A DNA stretch of 64,000 nt from assembly GCA_002835675.1 (NCBI GenBank), contig PIZR01000005.1, forward strand, positions 1 to 64,000. The letters run 5' to 3'. The notes below the pieces were generated by a model. It saw nothing but the letters and a program-made list of their open reading frames with translations, made no database searches and was not told the DNA's origin. The position numbers were made by a program, and so were the translations under genes. This DNA is from Bacillus sp. BA3. Lineage in GTDB: Bacteria; Bacillota; Bacilli; Bacillales; DSM-1321. Of the stretch, positions 42,020-51,889 are shown in pieces. Each line of letters opens with the position of its first letter. The first letter of the stretch is position 1.

Positions 42020-43249
42020 TTGAACTTTGAACATACTCAAAAGGTGAAAAACTTGGAAAAGAAGTTAACGGAATTCATGGAAAAGTACGTATACCCAAAT
42101 GAATCAATATACAAAAAGCAGCTCGAAGCACAGAAGAGCCGCTGGAGTGAAATACCCCCGATATTATCTGAATTGACGGCAAAAGCAAAGGAAGAAGGAT
42201 TATGGAATTTATTTTTACCTGATAGCGATTACGGTGCGGGTTTAACAAATATAGAATATGCCCCGCTTTGTGAAATCATGGGTAGGTCGACGATAGGACC
42301 TGAAATCTTCAACTGTAATGCGCCGGACACAGGTAATATGGAAGTGTTGGTGCGATACGGTTCGGAGGAACATAAAGAACGCTGGCTGAAGCCCTTGCTT
42401 GCTGGGGAAATCCGCTCATGCTTCTCGATGACGGAACCGGAAGTGGCGTCTTCCGATGCGACCAATATCGAATGCAGGATAGAAAAGACGGGTAATGAGT
42501 ATGTCATAAACGGCCGAAAATGGTGGTCTTCGGGAGCAGGCGATCCTCGATGCAAGATTGCCATCGTCATGGGTAAGACAGATCCTGAGGCGTCCAAGCA
42601 TGAACAACAGTCAATGATTCTTGTACCGCTGGATACACCGGGTGTCAAAATCGAGAGAATGCTCCCTGTGTTTGGCTATGATCATGCCCCGCATGGCCAT
42701 GCTGAAATCACTTTTGAAAATGTGAGGGTCCCGGCAACGAATATTCTATGGGGTGAAGGCAAAGGATTTGCAATTGCCCAAGGACGACTCGGACCCGGAA
42801 GGATTCATCATTGCATGAGGCTGATCGGCGCTGCTGAAAGAGCACTTGAAGAATTATGTAAGCGCATTCAAAACCGTGTCGCTTTTGGTAAAACATTGGC
42901 GAGACAAGGTGTGATCATGGAGTGGGTCGCCGATTCACGGATTGAAATCGAACAAGCGAGACTTCTGACCCTAAAAGCCGCTTATATGATGGATACTGTC
43001 GGGAACAAGGAAGCGAAGGCGGAGATTGCCATGATAAAAGTGGTGGCACCAAATATGGCATTGAAAGTGCTGGACAGGGCCATCCAAGGCTTTGGAGCTG
43101 CAGGGATCTCCGATGATTTCCCTTTTGCTGCACATTGGGCAAATGCACGGACGTTAAGGCTTGCTGATGGGCCAGATGAAGTTCACCGCTCACAAGTTGC
43201 TAAAATAGAACTTCGAAAATACCAACAAAAGCATGAGGTGAAAATATGA
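42020..43249 (+). CDS. acyl-CoA dehydrogenase
   Basis: FAD-dependent first step of beta-oxidation. The family signatures are [17 protein letters not shown] and the C-terminal [35 protein letters not shown]. The 409 aa length and the sequence resemble the ACAD11-like/long-chain branch ([25 protein letters not shown]). The usual Glu base position was not aligned. The start is TTG, with AAAGGAGG 7 bases upstream. It is the first gene of the cluster, behind a promoter and operator. Its stop overlaps the next start (ATGA). Confidence 0.92.
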   Translation: MNFEHTQKVKNLEKKLTEFMEKYVYPNESIYKKQLEAQKSRWSEIPPILSELTAKAKEEGLWNLFLPDSDYGAGLTNIEYAPLCEIMGRSTIGPEIFNCNAPDTGNMEVLVRYGSEEHKERWLKPLLAGEIRSCFSMTEPEVASSDATNIECRIEKTGNEYVINGRKWWSSGAGDPRCKIAIVMGKTDPEASKHEQQSMILVPLDTPGVKIERMLPVFGYDHAPHGHAEITFENVRVPATNILWGEGKGFAIAQGRLGPGRIHHCMRLIGAAERALEELCKRIQNRVAFGKTLARQGVIMEWVADSRIEIEQARLLTLKAAYMMDTVGNKEAKAEIAMIKVVAPNMALKVLDRAIQGFGAAGISDDFPFAAHWANARTLRLADGPDEVHRSQVAKIELRKYQQKHEVKI

Positions 43250-44019
43250 AAGTTACCGATTTATTCGATTTGACTGGAAAGACGGCGATCATAACCGGCG
43301 GAGGGAGAGGATTGGGAGCACAAATAGCGACTGGCTTTGCCGAAGCTGGGGCGAATGTCGTTCTTTGTTCAAGGAAGAAGGAGGCATGCGACGAAGTTGC
43401 TTCACAAATCGAAAAGCTTGGAGTCAAGGCGCTTTCCTTCAAGTGTGATATCACCAATCCGTCAGATGTACAGGAAGTTGTTAACGAAACTTGCCGAGAA
43501 TTCGGTGCCATCGACATTTTAGTAAACAATAGCGGGGCATCCTGGGGGGCACCGGCCATCGACATGCCCCTTGAAGCATGGCAGAAGGTGATGAATGTCA
43601 ATGTAACCGGAACCTTTATCATGAGCCAGACAGCAGGCAGGGTCATGATTGAGCAGGGACATGGGAAAATCATAAATATCGCTTCCGTCGCCGGATTAGG
43701 GGGGACCGACCCTAGGGTGCTCGATACGGTCGGATATAATACGAGTAAAGGGGCGGTCATTACTTTAACGAAGGATTTAGCTGTTAAATGGGGTCAGCAT
43801 AATATCAATGTAAATGCAATCGCACCAGGATTCTTTCCGACAAAAATGACGAAAGGGGTTCTTGAGCAAGGAAAGAATCCTATCTTGGATTCCACTCCGC
43901 TAAAAAGATTAGGGAGTGATGATGATTTAAAAGGGGCAGCGGTTTTCCTTGCCTCGAAGGCATCTGATTTTGTGACTGGAAATATCCTGATCGTCGATGG
44001 GGGTTCACATGCAAAGTAA
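43246..44019 (+). CDS. short-chain dehydrogenase/reductase
   Basis: NAD(P)-dependent SDR of 257 aa with the cofactor motif GGGRGLG, NNSG, and the catalytic Ser and YNTSKG (Tyr-x-x-x-Lys). The ending DGGSHAK is typical. The start overlaps the preceding acyl-CoA dehydrogenase stop, so it is coupled to it. In this position it may act on a 3-hydroxyacyl or branched-chain intermediate (inference). Confidence 0.9.
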   Translation: MKVTDLFDLTGKTAIITGGGRGLGAQIATGFAEAGANVVLCSRKKEACDEVASQIEKLGVKALSFKCDITNPSDVQEVVNETCREFGAIDILVNNSGASWGAPAIDMPLEAWQKVMNVNVTGTFIMSQTAGRVMIEQGHGKIINIASVAGLGGTDPRVLDTVGYNTSKGAVITLTKDLAVKWGQHNINVNAIAPGFFPTKMTKGVLEQGKNPILDSTPLKRLGSDDDLKGAAVFLASKASDFVTGNILIVDGGSHAK

Positions 44020-44053
44020 TGAAAGGTAAGTAAATATGGCTGGAGGGTATGAA

Positions 44054-45667
44054 ATGATGAATGAAAAAAAATGGCTGTCCGTTTATCCTGATTCAATATC
44101 AAAGGAAATCAAAGTCCCTGAGTTTCCGATGCAAAGAATCCTTCAAAATGCATCTCAGTCCCATCCAAACAATACAGCTATTACTTTTTATGACCGAAAG
44201 ATATCCTATCAGGAACTTTTTCATGCGTCGCAAGCCTTTGCTTCAGCCCTGCAAAAAAAAGGTGTTCAAAAAGGCGACCGTGTCGCCATCATGCTGCCTA
44301 ACTGTCCGCAATACGTCATTGCGTATTATGGTTCGTTGACAACAGGAGCCATTATCACACAAATTAACCCAATGCTGGTTGAAAGGGAGCTGCAGCATAT
44401 TTTACAAGACTCCGGTGCAGAAACGATCGTGGTATTGGACGGATTATACCCGAAAGTGAAAAGTGTACAGCAACATGCAAATTTGAAAAATATTATCGTC
44501 GTAAGCCTGCAGACTTCGGATGCAGATTTTCTGCCTGATGCTTCGTTTGACCAATTCATGAAAACAGGAGATGGCAAAATCAATCCAGTATCAATCGATC
44601 CGGAAAATGATATAGCCGTTCTTCAGTATACAGGAGGAACGACTGGCCGTTCAAAAGGAGCGATGCTGACACACAGCAATATTCTGGCCAATGTCGTTCA
44701 AACGTATGAATTCTTCAAGCATGAATTAAAAATAGGTACTGAAAGAACGCTGTCGGTCATCCCGCTTTTTCATGTTTTTGGAATGTCGTCCGCAATGAAT
44801 TTATCCGTGTATATCGCGGGTGACTCGATCATGCTGCCCCGATTTGAAATAGAAGAAGTGCTGGAAACGATAAAGCGTGAACAGCCGACCACTTTTCCTG
44901 GTGTTCCCACCATGTATGTAGCGTTGACGAATCACCCGAGGGCAGAAGAATATGGAATGGGCTCAATTCAGGTCTGTAACAGCGGAAGTGCACCGATGCC
45001 CGTGGAACTGCTGCGTGAGTTCGAACGAAAATCAGGTGCAAAGATATTGGAAGGCTACGGTCTTACGGAAGCTTCGCCAACAACTCATTGTAATCCGGTA
45101 TTTGCAAAAAGGAAGCCGGGGAGCGTCGGGATCGGAATCCCTTCGACTGAATATAAAGTGATGGACCTGGGAGACGGGACAAAAGAAGTGGCCACTGGCG
45201 AAATGGGGGAATTGGTCGTCAAGGGACCACAAGTGATGAAAGGGTACTGGAATATGCCGGAGGAAACGGCGGTAGCCCTTAGAGATGGTTGGCTTTATAC
45301 GGGTGATATCGCCAAAGTTGATGATGACGGGTATCTCTATATTGTCGACAGGAAAAAAGATTTGATCATCGCAAGTGGTTATAATATATATCCGCGAGAT
45401 GTGGAGGAAGTGCTTTATGAACATCCTGCTGTCCAGGAAGCGGTTGTCATCGGCGTTCCGGATGCGTACCGAGGAGAGTCGGTAAAAGCGGTGCTTGTAC
45501 TTAAAAATAATAAAACGGCAAATGAGCGGGAAATCATCGACTACTGCCGTGCCAACCTATCGGCCTATAAAGTTCCGCATTTCGTTGAATTTCGTGAAGA
45601 GTTACCGAAAACAAATGTCGGAAAGATTTTAAGGCGGGCTTTAAGAGAAGAACTTTCCAGGAAATAA
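44054..45667 (+). CDS. long-chain fatty acid--CoA ligase (AMP-binding)
   Basis: Activates fatty acids to acyl-CoA. The AMP-binding signature YTGGTTGRSKGA, the A4/A5 motif EGYGLTEASPTTH, TGDIAKVDDDGYLYIVDRKKDLI and the C-terminal lysine in PKTNVGKILRR are all intact. ATG 44054 follows GGAGGG with good spacing. An in-frame ATG at 44036 lies upstream of that site. About 537 aa, normal for FadD-like ligases. Confidence 0.93.
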   Translation: MMNEKKWLSVYPDSISKEIKVPEFPMQRILQNASQSHPNNTAITFYDRKISYQELFHASQAFASALQKKGVQKGDRVAIMLPNCPQYVIAYYGSLTTGAIITQINPMLVERELQHILQDSGAETIVVLDGLYPKVKSVQQHANLKNIIVVSLQTSDADFLPDASFDQFMKTGDGKINPVSIDPENDIAVLQYTGGTTGRSKGAMLTHSNILANVVQTYEFFKHELKIGTERTLSVIPLFHVFGMSSAMNLSVYIAGDSIMLPRFEIEEVLETIKREQPTTFPGVPTMYVALTNHPRAEEYGMGSIQVCNSGSAPMPVELLREFERKSGAKILEGYGLTEASPTTHCNPVFAKRKPGSVGIGIPSTEYKVMDLGDGTKEVATGEMGELVVKGPQVMKGYWNMPEETAVALRDGWLYTGDIAKVDDDGYLYIVDRKKDLIIASGYNIYPRDVEEVLYEHPAVQEAVVIGVPDAYRGESVKAVLVLKNNKTANEREIIDYCRANLSAYKVPHFVEFREELPKTNVGKILRRALREELSRK

Positions 45668-45739
45668 GAGGGCTTTGATAGTACGAAAGCGTATGATATC
45701 AATTCAGCTGAAATTTTAACAGATTGCGAGGGTGCTTAC

Positions 45740-46303
45740 ATGAAAGAAAAAATGACAGAACATAGCATACGCTTATTTGAAAAGAAGGGCTTTAGTGAAA
45801 CGTCGATTTCTGATATCGTCGAATCGGTCGGGGTGACGAAGGGAACGTTTTATTATTACTTTACGAGCAAAGAGCAATTGCTTATGGATATTCATCTCGC
45901 TTATATAGACGAGTTGCTTAGTGAGCAGGAAATGATCATTTCGAAACCTGGGAAAAGCTGTAAGGATAAGCTTTTCGATATGGTATATATGCTTATAAAA
46001 AGCATCAAAACCAAAAAATCCAGCGCAACGGTCTTTTTCCGTGAAATGAAAAATCTAAGTGACGAAAAACTTGCACAAATCCTTCCTAAGCGGGATGAGT
46101 TCCGTAATAAAATCGAGCAAGTGCTGATTAGCGGCATCGAGAGCGGAGAACTACGTTCCAATCTCGATGCATCCATCATCTCTTTCGCTATTTTGGGTGT
46201 AGCCAATTGGAGCTATCATTGGTTCGACCCAGAAGGTGAAAAAAACGAACAGGAAGTTGCCTCCATTTTTATGGGGATGATTCTGCAGGGAATTGAAGCG
46301 TGA
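45740..46303 (+). CDS. TetR/AcrR-family regulator of the fatty-acid cluster
   Basis: A 187-aa repressor with an N-terminal TetR helix-turn-helix (KKGFSETSISDIVESVGVTKGTFYYYFTSKEQLL) and a helical ligand domain. It lies inside the cluster between two copies of the ACTRACCRGTYAGT palindrome, one before the first gene and one right after its own stop. By analogy with FadR of Bacillus, long-chain acyl-CoA would be the inducer (inference). Confidence 0.88.
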   Translation: MKEKMTEHSIRLFEKKGFSETSISDIVESVGVTKGTFYYYFTSKEQLLMDIHLAYIDELLSEQEMIISKPGKSCKDKLFDMVYMLIKSIKTKKSSATVFFREMKNLSDEKLAQILPKRDEFRNKIEQVLISGIESGELRSNLDASIISFAILGVANWSYHWFDPEGEKNEQEVASIFMGMILQGIEA

Positions 46304-46314
46304 CCAGGTAACAT

Positions 46315-46328
46315 ACTAACCAGTTAGT
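46315..46328. promoter_or_regulatory. TetR-type operator, site 2
   Basis: ACTAACCAGTTAGT (12 of 14 positions palindromic) lies between the TetR gene and the hydroxyacyl-CoA dehydrogenase gene, matching the site at 41984. It implies a second regulated promoter here. I see only weak -35/-10 candidates in the end of the TetR gene. Confidence 0.68.
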
Positions 46329-46346
46329 TGAAGGGAGAAAGAAGGC

Positions 46347-47234
46347 ATGGCCAACAAGCAAATTCAATCGATAACCGTAATTGGGGCCGGGCAGATGGGG
46401 CATCAAATTGCGATGCTTGCTGCACTTGGAGGGTACGAAACGATTCTTCAGGATGTTCAGGAATTAGCGTTGAATACAGCCAAAGAAAAACTGGACGCCA
46501 TTTTGACAAAATGGGTTCAAAAAGGAAAATTGTCTGAAGATCGTAAATTGGCTGCTTTTAGCCGTCTTCAATATACTACCGATCTTGAGAAAGCGGCGAG
46601 TGGAGCTGATCTGATCATTGAAGCGGTAGTTGAAAAACTTGATGTGAAACAGGAGGTCTTCGCTAAACTTGAAGAATTCGCCTCCGCGGAAACCATTTTT
46701 GCTACGAATAGTTCAACGATCGTCAATAGCCTGCTTGCGAGTGTGACGAAGCGCCCGGATAAGTTTATTAATATGCATTTCTTTTTTCCGCCTCTAGTTA
46801 TGGATTGTGTTGAGGTTGTCATGAGTGATCAAACATCGGAGGAAACAGCCGAGCTTGCGATGGAAGTGACAGAGAAAATGAATAGGACAGGAGTTTTGTT
46901 GAGAAAAGAGATATCGGGATTCGTAGCCAATAGAATTTTGGGAGCGTTGCAGCGTGAGGCCCTATATTTGTATGAAGAAGGAATTGTGGATTATAAGGAT
47001 ATCGATTTAATTTGCAGGAAAGCTTTAGGCCATCCCATCGGCCCTTTTGAACTGATGGATCTATCAGGTATTGATGTAGGATATTTTGTCATGCAGCAGC
47101 GATACAATGAAACTGGAAATCCAGAAGACAAGCCGAATGCTTGTATAGCAGAAAAGGTGAATAAAGGGGATTTAGGAAGGAAAACAGGAAAAGGCTGGTA
47201 TGATTATCCAAATCAAGGGGTGAAGAATCGATGA
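46347..47234 (+). CDS. 3-hydroxyacyl-CoA dehydrogenase (HBD type)
   Basis: NAD-dependent oxidation of 3-hydroxyacyl-CoA. It has the N-terminal Rossmann motif (VIGAGQMGHQIA), ATNSSTI, the catalytic His in MHFFFPP, and GFVANRILGALQREAL. The 295 aa length is the short, single-function form. AGAAGG lies before ATG. The usual HFF-NP motif reads FFPP, a small deviation. The stop overlaps the next start by four bases. Confidence 0.92.
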   Translation: MANKQIQSITVIGAGQMGHQIAMLAALGGYETILQDVQELALNTAKEKLDAILTKWVQKGKLSEDRKLAAFSRLQYTTDLEKAASGADLIIEAVVEKLDVKQEVFAKLEEFASAETIFATNSSTIVNSLLASVTKRPDKFINMHFFFPPLVMDCVEVVMSDQTSEETAELAMEVTEKMNRTGVLLRKEISGFVANRILGALQREALYLYEEGIVDYKDIDLICRKALGHPIGPFELMDLSGIDVGYFVMQQRYNETGNPEDKPNACIAEKVNKGDLGRKTGKGWYDYPNQGVKNR

Positions 47235-48007
47235 CAAAATTAAGAGTGGTTAAGGAAAATAAGCTTGCGATCATCACCATCGATAATCCTCCATTAAACG
47301 TAATCAGTAAACAAGTATTCAGGGAGTTGGGAGAAACATTCGATGAACTTTCAAAAGATAATGAAACAGTTGCGGTACTCATAACAGGTGCAGGCAATAT
47401 CGCATTTGCGGCTGGTGCTGATATAAAAGAATTCCCTAGCATGATGGGGAACCCGAATATGAAGGAAATTGTAAAGGAGGGTCATGCCGTCCTAACCAAA
47501 ATAGACCAGTTTCCTAAACCTACAATAGCTGTATTAAACGGCCTGACTTTGGGCGGCGGATGTGAACTGGCTCTGGCCTGTGATTTGCGAGTGGCTGAAA
47601 CACAGGTTCAAATTGGTCTGCCGGAAGTGAAATTAGGCTTATTTCCTGGAGCTGGCGGTACACAGCGTTTGTCCAGACTTGTCGGAAACGCAAAGGCAAA
47701 AGAGATTATATTTACCGGTGATCCGCTAGGGGCCATGGAAGCGGAAAAAATCGGGCTTGTCAATAAAGTCGTCGAGCAAGGCTGCGGCTTATCGGAAGCG
47801 AAAATCTTGGCCTCACGAATGACAAGGCACTCACTTCAGGCACTTTCGAGAATCAAGAAGGCGATTAATGAAGGAAGTGAAGCCACGCTTGAACAAGGAC
47901 TGGAGATTGAAACGAATCTTTTTGAAGAAATCTTCCAAACTGAAGATGTTAAAGAAGGGGTTTCCGCATTCTTGGATAAACGTAAACCTGCTTTTGTACA
48001 TCGTTAA
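47231..48007 (+). CDS. enoyl-CoA hydratase/isomerase (crotonase family)
   Basis: Hydrates 2-enoyl-CoA. The oxyanion-hole stretch FAAGADIKEF and the LGGGCELALACDLR and GLPEVKLGLFPGAGGTQRL signatures, with both Glu residues (about 113 and 133), are intact. 258 aa. The start is coupled to the preceding dehydrogenase through ATGA. Confidence 0.93.
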   Translation: MTKLRVVKENKLAIITIDNPPLNVISKQVFRELGETFDELSKDNETVAVLITGAGNIAFAAGADIKEFPSMMGNPNMKEIVKEGHAVLTKIDQFPKPTIAVLNGLTLGGGCELALACDLRVAETQVQIGLPEVKLGLFPGAGGTQRLSRLVGNAKAKEIIFTGDPLGAMEAEKIGLVNKVVEQGCGLSEAKILASRMTRHSLQALSRIKKAINEGSEATLEQGLEIETNLFEEIFQTEDVKEGVSAFLDKRKPAFVHR

Positions 48008-48023
48008 TTCAAGGAGGGGTCTT

Positions 48024-48425
48024 ATGCATGAATTGGAAGTCGACGTCCGTTTTTCCGAAACGGATGCTTTGGGCCACATCAATAACACAAGCTATTTCAT
48101 TTACCTTGAAGAAGCGCGCATGAAATTTTTTGAAGCTTTGGGCTTAGCTACGAATGTCGAGTCATGGAACTTTTTGTTAGCCTCCACTAAATGCGACTTT
48201 ATTGCTCAGGGATATTTCAATCAACTCTTGACCATTCGTTCATCTATAAAAAAGGTAGGGACGAAAAGTTGTGAAATGGCCCATGATATCCTCTGCTCAC
48301 AAACTGGGGAAATCATTGCTAAGGGAAGTGCAGTTTTAGTTTGTTTTAATTTTTTGAATCAAAAAAGTGAACCTATTCCTGAAATGATTAAAGAAAAACT
48401 CATTTCACATCTTGTTCATAATTAG
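48024..48425 (+). CDS. acyl-CoA thioesterase (4HBT hotdog family)
   Basis: A 133-aa hotdog-fold thioesterase with FSETDALGHINNTSYFIYLEEARMKFF, including the catalytic Asp of the 4HBT motif. The start at ATG 48024 is set by AAGGAGGGG. Earlier in-frame codons lie inside the upstream gene. It may prevent CoA trapping or release side products of oxidation (inference). Confidence 0.9.
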   Translation: MHELEVDVRFSETDALGHINNTSYFIYLEEARMKFFEALGLATNVESWNFLLASTKCDFIAQGYFNQLLTIRSSIKKVGTKSCEMAHDILCSQTGEIIAKGSAVLVCFNFLNQKSEPIPEMIKEKLISHLVHN

Positions 48426-48444
48426 AATGAAGGAGTGGAAGAAC

Positions 48445-49506
48445 ATGGTTGGCGATACGATTCCTGTTCGGCCCGGCGAGGAACTGAATATTGGTGCATT
48501 AGAAGGTTTCCTAAGAAAAAATGTATTGGACCTTCCAAATGAACCGTTAGAATTGCAACAATTTTCAACGGGCTATTCCAATTTGACTTATCAGCTGAAA
48601 ATTGGTGAGTGGGAGGCTGTTCTAAGAAGGCCACCGCTTGGCCCTGTTGCGCCAAAGGCACATGATATGAAGCGTGAACATCATATCCTTTCCTCGATCA
48701 ACCCATATTTTCAAGCAGCTCCCGAGCCTATTCTGTTCTCGGATGATGAATCGATTGCGGGGGCCCCTTTTTTCCTAATGGAAAGGAAACATGGAATTGT
48801 AATAGATACCGAATTTCCCAAGGGAATCGAGACTACTGTTGAAAAGTGCCGACAGCTTTCTCATGTCATGGTCGATCGGCTTGCTGATCTTCACTCGATT
48901 CCCTATGAGAAAACTGCGTTGGTGGAAATCTCCAAACCTGAAGGGTTCATTGAAAGACAAGTGCGCGGATGGATTTCCCGCTATGAGAGAGCAAAGACAG
49001 ATGAAATCAAGGAAATTCGACCGCTCATCGATTATTTTCAACAGTATATCCCGAAACATAGCCAGACTTCCATTATCCATTATGACTATAAGATCAATAA
49101 TGCCATGTTTAACCAGGACCTTACAGAGATGGTTGGTTTATTTGATTGGGAAATGTCCACCGTTGGTGATCCGTTAGCCGATCTAGGAGTGGCTTTAAGC
49201 TACTGGACGGAAAGCGGTGATCCGGAACTTATCAAAATCGGTGTGGGTAAAGGATCCGTCACCACTTTACCTGGTTTCACGACACGAAGGGAATTTATCG
49301 AGATGTATGCAGCTAAAAGCGGCAGGGATGTTTCCAACGTCGATTTTTATTTAACATTTGGTTACTTTAAGTTGGCTGTCATTCTTCAGCAAATTTATTA
49401 TCGATATAAAAAAGGCCAGACTAATGATCCCCGTTTTTCCAATCTCGGAAAAATGGTTAAAAGCTTACTCACTCATGCAGCAAATGTAGCTGCGAAGGAA
49501 GTTTAA
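48445..49506 (+). CDS. phosphotransferase-family protein (APH-like, ACAD10/11-associated type)
   Basis: An aminoglycoside-phosphotransferase-fold kinase of about 353 aa with the Brenner-type motif HYDYKINNAMFN and the metal-binding DWEMSTVGDPLADLG. Proteins of this type are found next to or fused with acyl-CoA dehydrogenases (ACAD10/ACAD11), where they phosphorylate 4-hydroxyacyl-CoA. That role fits this cluster but is an inference. AAGGAG lies 9 bases before ATG 48445, and the earlier in-frame codons overlap the thioesterase gene. Confidence 0.88.
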   Translation: MVGDTIPVRPGEELNIGALEGFLRKNVLDLPNEPLELQQFSTGYSNLTYQLKIGEWEAVLRRPPLGPVAPKAHDMKREHHILSSINPYFQAAPEPILFSDDESIAGAPFFLMERKHGIVIDTEFPKGIETTVEKCRQLSHVMVDRLADLHSIPYEKTALVEISKPEGFIERQVRGWISRYERAKTDEIKEIRPLIDYFQQYIPKHSQTSIIHYDYKINNAMFNQDLTEMVGLFDWEMSTVGDPLADLGVALSYWTESGDPELIKIGVGKGSVTTLPGFTTRREFIEMYAAKSGRDVSNVDFYLTFGYFKLAVILQQIYYRYKKGQTNDPRFSNLGKMVKSLLTHAANVAAKEV

Positions 49507-49509
49507 TAT

Positions 49510-50268
49510 ATGGAATATATACAAAACATTCATTTGCTGCTAAAAAAAGAAGAGATAGATGGAAAAAAGCTTCAAGAAGGGGAAAAAGTTGCGGTCGTAC
49601 TTGATGTATTATTAGCGACCACTACGATTATTTCAGCACTTCATGAGGGAGCACGCCAGGTGATACCTGTCATGGATCCAGTGGATGCCTTGGTGAAAAG
49701 CCAGGAATTGGACCATGGGGATGTTGTAGTTGCAGGGGAACTAAAAGCTAAGCCGGTTGATGATTTAATGTATCCGAGTCCGACGCTATTGAGTAAGTTG
49801 GTACGCGGCAAAACATTAATACTTTCCACGACTAATGGAACGGTTGCGCTGAGAAATTCTGCAGCTGCCAAAAAGGTTTATATCGCATCTTTGTTGAATA
49901 ATCCGTCTGTTGCAGAAAAAATAAGAAAACATCATAAAACAGAAACAATCATCATCGTTTGCTCGGGAAATTCAGGTGAATTCAGTCTGGAAGACTTTTA
50001 CGGTGCAGGTCATTTGATAGATTGCCTGATTGCTGGGTCGCAAGGCTCTTTCATACTCAACGATGCAGCAAAGGCTGCCAATGCGCTTTATCGCACGAAT
50101 AGCGAAAATGCCTTTGATATCCTGAAATCATCATATGTCGGACAGCTGTTTGACAAACATAGTTTGATTGCCGATTTGGAATTGGCGGCGCAAAAAGGTT
50201 CGTTGGATCTTGTCCCGGAGTTGGTGGATGGAAGGATCGAAACTGAATTGAAAAGGCAGGAAACGTAG
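49510..50268 (+). CDS. 2-phosphosulfolactate phosphatase-like protein (ComB family)
   Basis: The 252-aa sequence has ComB hallmarks: VVLDVLLATTTIISAL, VVAGELKAKPVDD, LSTTNGTVAL and IVCSGNSGEFSLEDFYGAG. Family members remove phosphate from 2-phosphosulfolactate in coenzyme M or sulfolactate synthesis. No ComA-like synthase is nearby, and the gene lies inside a fatty-acid operon three bases after the kinase-like gene. Its true substrate may therefore be another phosphorylated hydroxy acid, for example one made by that kinase (inference). AAGGAAG lies upstream. Confidence 0.85.
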   Translation: MEYIQNIHLLLKKEEIDGKKLQEGEKVAVVLDVLLATTTIISALHEGARQVIPVMDPVDALVKSQELDHGDVVVAGELKAKPVDDLMYPSPTLLSKLVRGKTLILSTTNGTVALRNSAAAKKVYIASLLNNPSVAEKIRKHHKTETIIIVCSGNSGEFSLEDFYGAGHLIDCLIAGSQGSFILNDAAKAANALYRTNSENAFDILKSSYVGQLFDKHSLIADLELAAQKGSLDLVPELVDGRIETELKRQET

Positions 50269-50296
50269 TTCAAAATCCAGATAAGGAGTGAAGGGG

Positions 50297-51076
50297 ATGA
50301 GGTTTTCACAATCAATAGCGGTGGTGACAGGTGCAGGCTCCGGTATTGGGAAAGCTACAGCGATGCGCCTATCGGACGAAGGGGCAAAAGTGTTATTGGT
50401 AGGGCGGACGAAAGGAAAGCTGGAGGAAGCAGCTGCAGAAATCAATGCGAGGCATACGATTCCCGTGGCCGACATTTTCCCTGCAGATGTTACCGTCGAG
50501 GAGGATGTAATAGAACTGGCCATGTTTGTGAAGGAACAATATCGTGACCTTCACATTTTAATCAATAACGCAGGTGGATCAAAGTCCTCGAAGCTTTTGG
50601 ATACATCTGCTGCTGATTGGGATATGATTCAGCATGTCAATTTGAAAAGTGTCTTTCTTGTTTCCAAGTACTTGGGGAAAGTGATGGAAGAAGGAGCGGG
50701 CAGTGGTAATGAAGGCTCCGCCAATCGGGCAATCGTGAATGTGGCTTCACTGTCAGGGCATCAGGCAGGTGCATTCATCCCGCATTACAGCTCTGCTAAA
50801 GCAGGTGTCATCAGTTTAACTAAATCATTGGCACTGGAACTCGCTGCAGTTGGCATTCGGGTCAATTCCGTATCACCTGGATTCATTGAAACTCCATTGA
50901 CGGAGGATGGATTGCAAAATGAAAAATTCGTAAAGTCCATTCAACGGAACACGGCACTGGAAAGAGTGGGGAGAGCGGAGGAAATAAGTAATGTCATTAC
51001 CTTTGCTGCTTCCCCGGAGGCTTCCTATATGACTGGGACGGATTTATTGGTGGATGGCGGCTGGTTGATCAAATAG
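50297..51076 (+). CDS. short-chain dehydrogenase/reductase (second)
   Basis: 259-aa SDR with VVTGAGSGIGKAT, INNAGG, the active-site Ser (ASLSG) and YSSAKAG (Tyr-x-x-x-Lys), ending TGTDLLVDGGWLIK. A GTG at 50288 lies in the AAGGAG ribosome binding site, so ATG 50297 is used. It is one of two SDRs in the cluster, with the substrate not assignable. Confidence 0.9.
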   Translation: MRFSQSIAVVTGAGSGIGKATAMRLSDEGAKVLLVGRTKGKLEEAAAEINARHTIPVADIFPADVTVEEDVIELAMFVKEQYRDLHILINNAGGSKSSKLLDTSAADWDMIQHVNLKSVFLVSKYLGKVMEEGAGSGNEGSANRAIVNVASLSGHQAGAFIPHYSSAKAGVISLTKSLALELAAVGIRVNSVSPGFIETPLTEDGLQNEKFVKSIQRNTALERVGRAEEISNVITFAASPEASYMTGTDLLVDGGWLIK

Positions 51077-51093
51077 AAAAAGGGGATGGGTAA

Positions 51094-51873
51094 ATGTTAA
51101 AAGAACACTTATTGACAGAAGTAATCGATAATGTAATGATCCTTACTTTGAATCGTCCTGAAAGTTTGAATGCGTTTAGTCCTGATATGATCGCAAGCTT
51201 AACGAAAGCGATTAAGGATGTAAAACATACACCACATATAAGGGCCGTCGTCATTAAAGGGGCGGGAAGGTCGTTCACTGCAGGAGGAGACGTAAAGTCG
51301 ATGGGGAAGGCCTCTGCAGGTCAATTGTATGATCATGTCGGCAGAATGAACGAATGCATAATGGCTCTCGATGCCTCTGAGGTTCCCGTAATCGCTGCCG
51401 TCCATGGATTTGCGGCAGGGGCAGGATTCAATTTGGCACTCGCTTGTGATTTGATCGTGGCTTCCGATGATAGTCAATTTGCCATGAGTTTTACACAGGT
51501 AGGCCTGATTTCTGATGGAGGGGGCTCGTATTTTTTACCTAAGTTAGTAGGGCCCCACCTTGCAAAGCAGCTCTTCTTTTCTGCCGAACCGATTTCTGCG
51601 GAGCGCTTATACCAGTTAGGTGTCATTAATTATTTATACCCACTCAATCAACTTGAAGAAGAATCATTGAAACTTGCGGAAAAGCTGGCAAATGGACCGA
51701 CAAAGGCTTATGGAATGATGAAAAAGCTCGTAAGTCATTCATTTACAGCTACACTTGATGAAATACTCGAACAAGAGCGCATCACGCAAACCTTGATGGC
51801 TTCAACAGAAGATCATCTGGAGGGAGTTGCAGCATTCAAAGAAAAGAGAAAACCGGAATTTACAGGGAATTAA
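51094..51873 (+). CDS. enoyl-CoA hydratase/isomerase (second crotonase)
   Basis: 259 aa, with the oxyanion-hole region RSFTAGGDVKSM and AAGAGFNLALACDLI and GLISDGGGSYFLPKL. In place of the second catalytic Glu of true hydratases it has Asp/Gly-type residues at the GLISDGGG position, a pattern common in PaaG/isomerase-like members, so isomerase activity is possible. It is closely spaced after the SDR. Confidence 0.9.
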   Translation: MLKEHLLTEVIDNVMILTLNRPESLNAFSPDMIASLTKAIKDVKHTPHIRAVVIKGAGRSFTAGGDVKSMGKASAGQLYDHVGRMNECIMALDASEVPVIAAVHGFAAGAGFNLALACDLIVASDDSQFAMSFTQVGLISDGGGSYFLPKLVGPHLAKQLFFSAEPISAERLYQLGVINYLYPLNQLEEESLKLAEKLANGPTKAYGMMKKLVSHSFTATLDEILEQERITQTLMASTEDHLEGVAAFKEKRKPEFTGN

Positions 51874-51889
51874 TGAGGGAGGGATAAAG

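Noticed and set aside
43200..43760. Minus-strand ORF of 186 codons opposite the short-chain dehydrogenase gene
   Set aside because: It is a shadow of a real SDR gene, with no ribosome binding site and no family motif.
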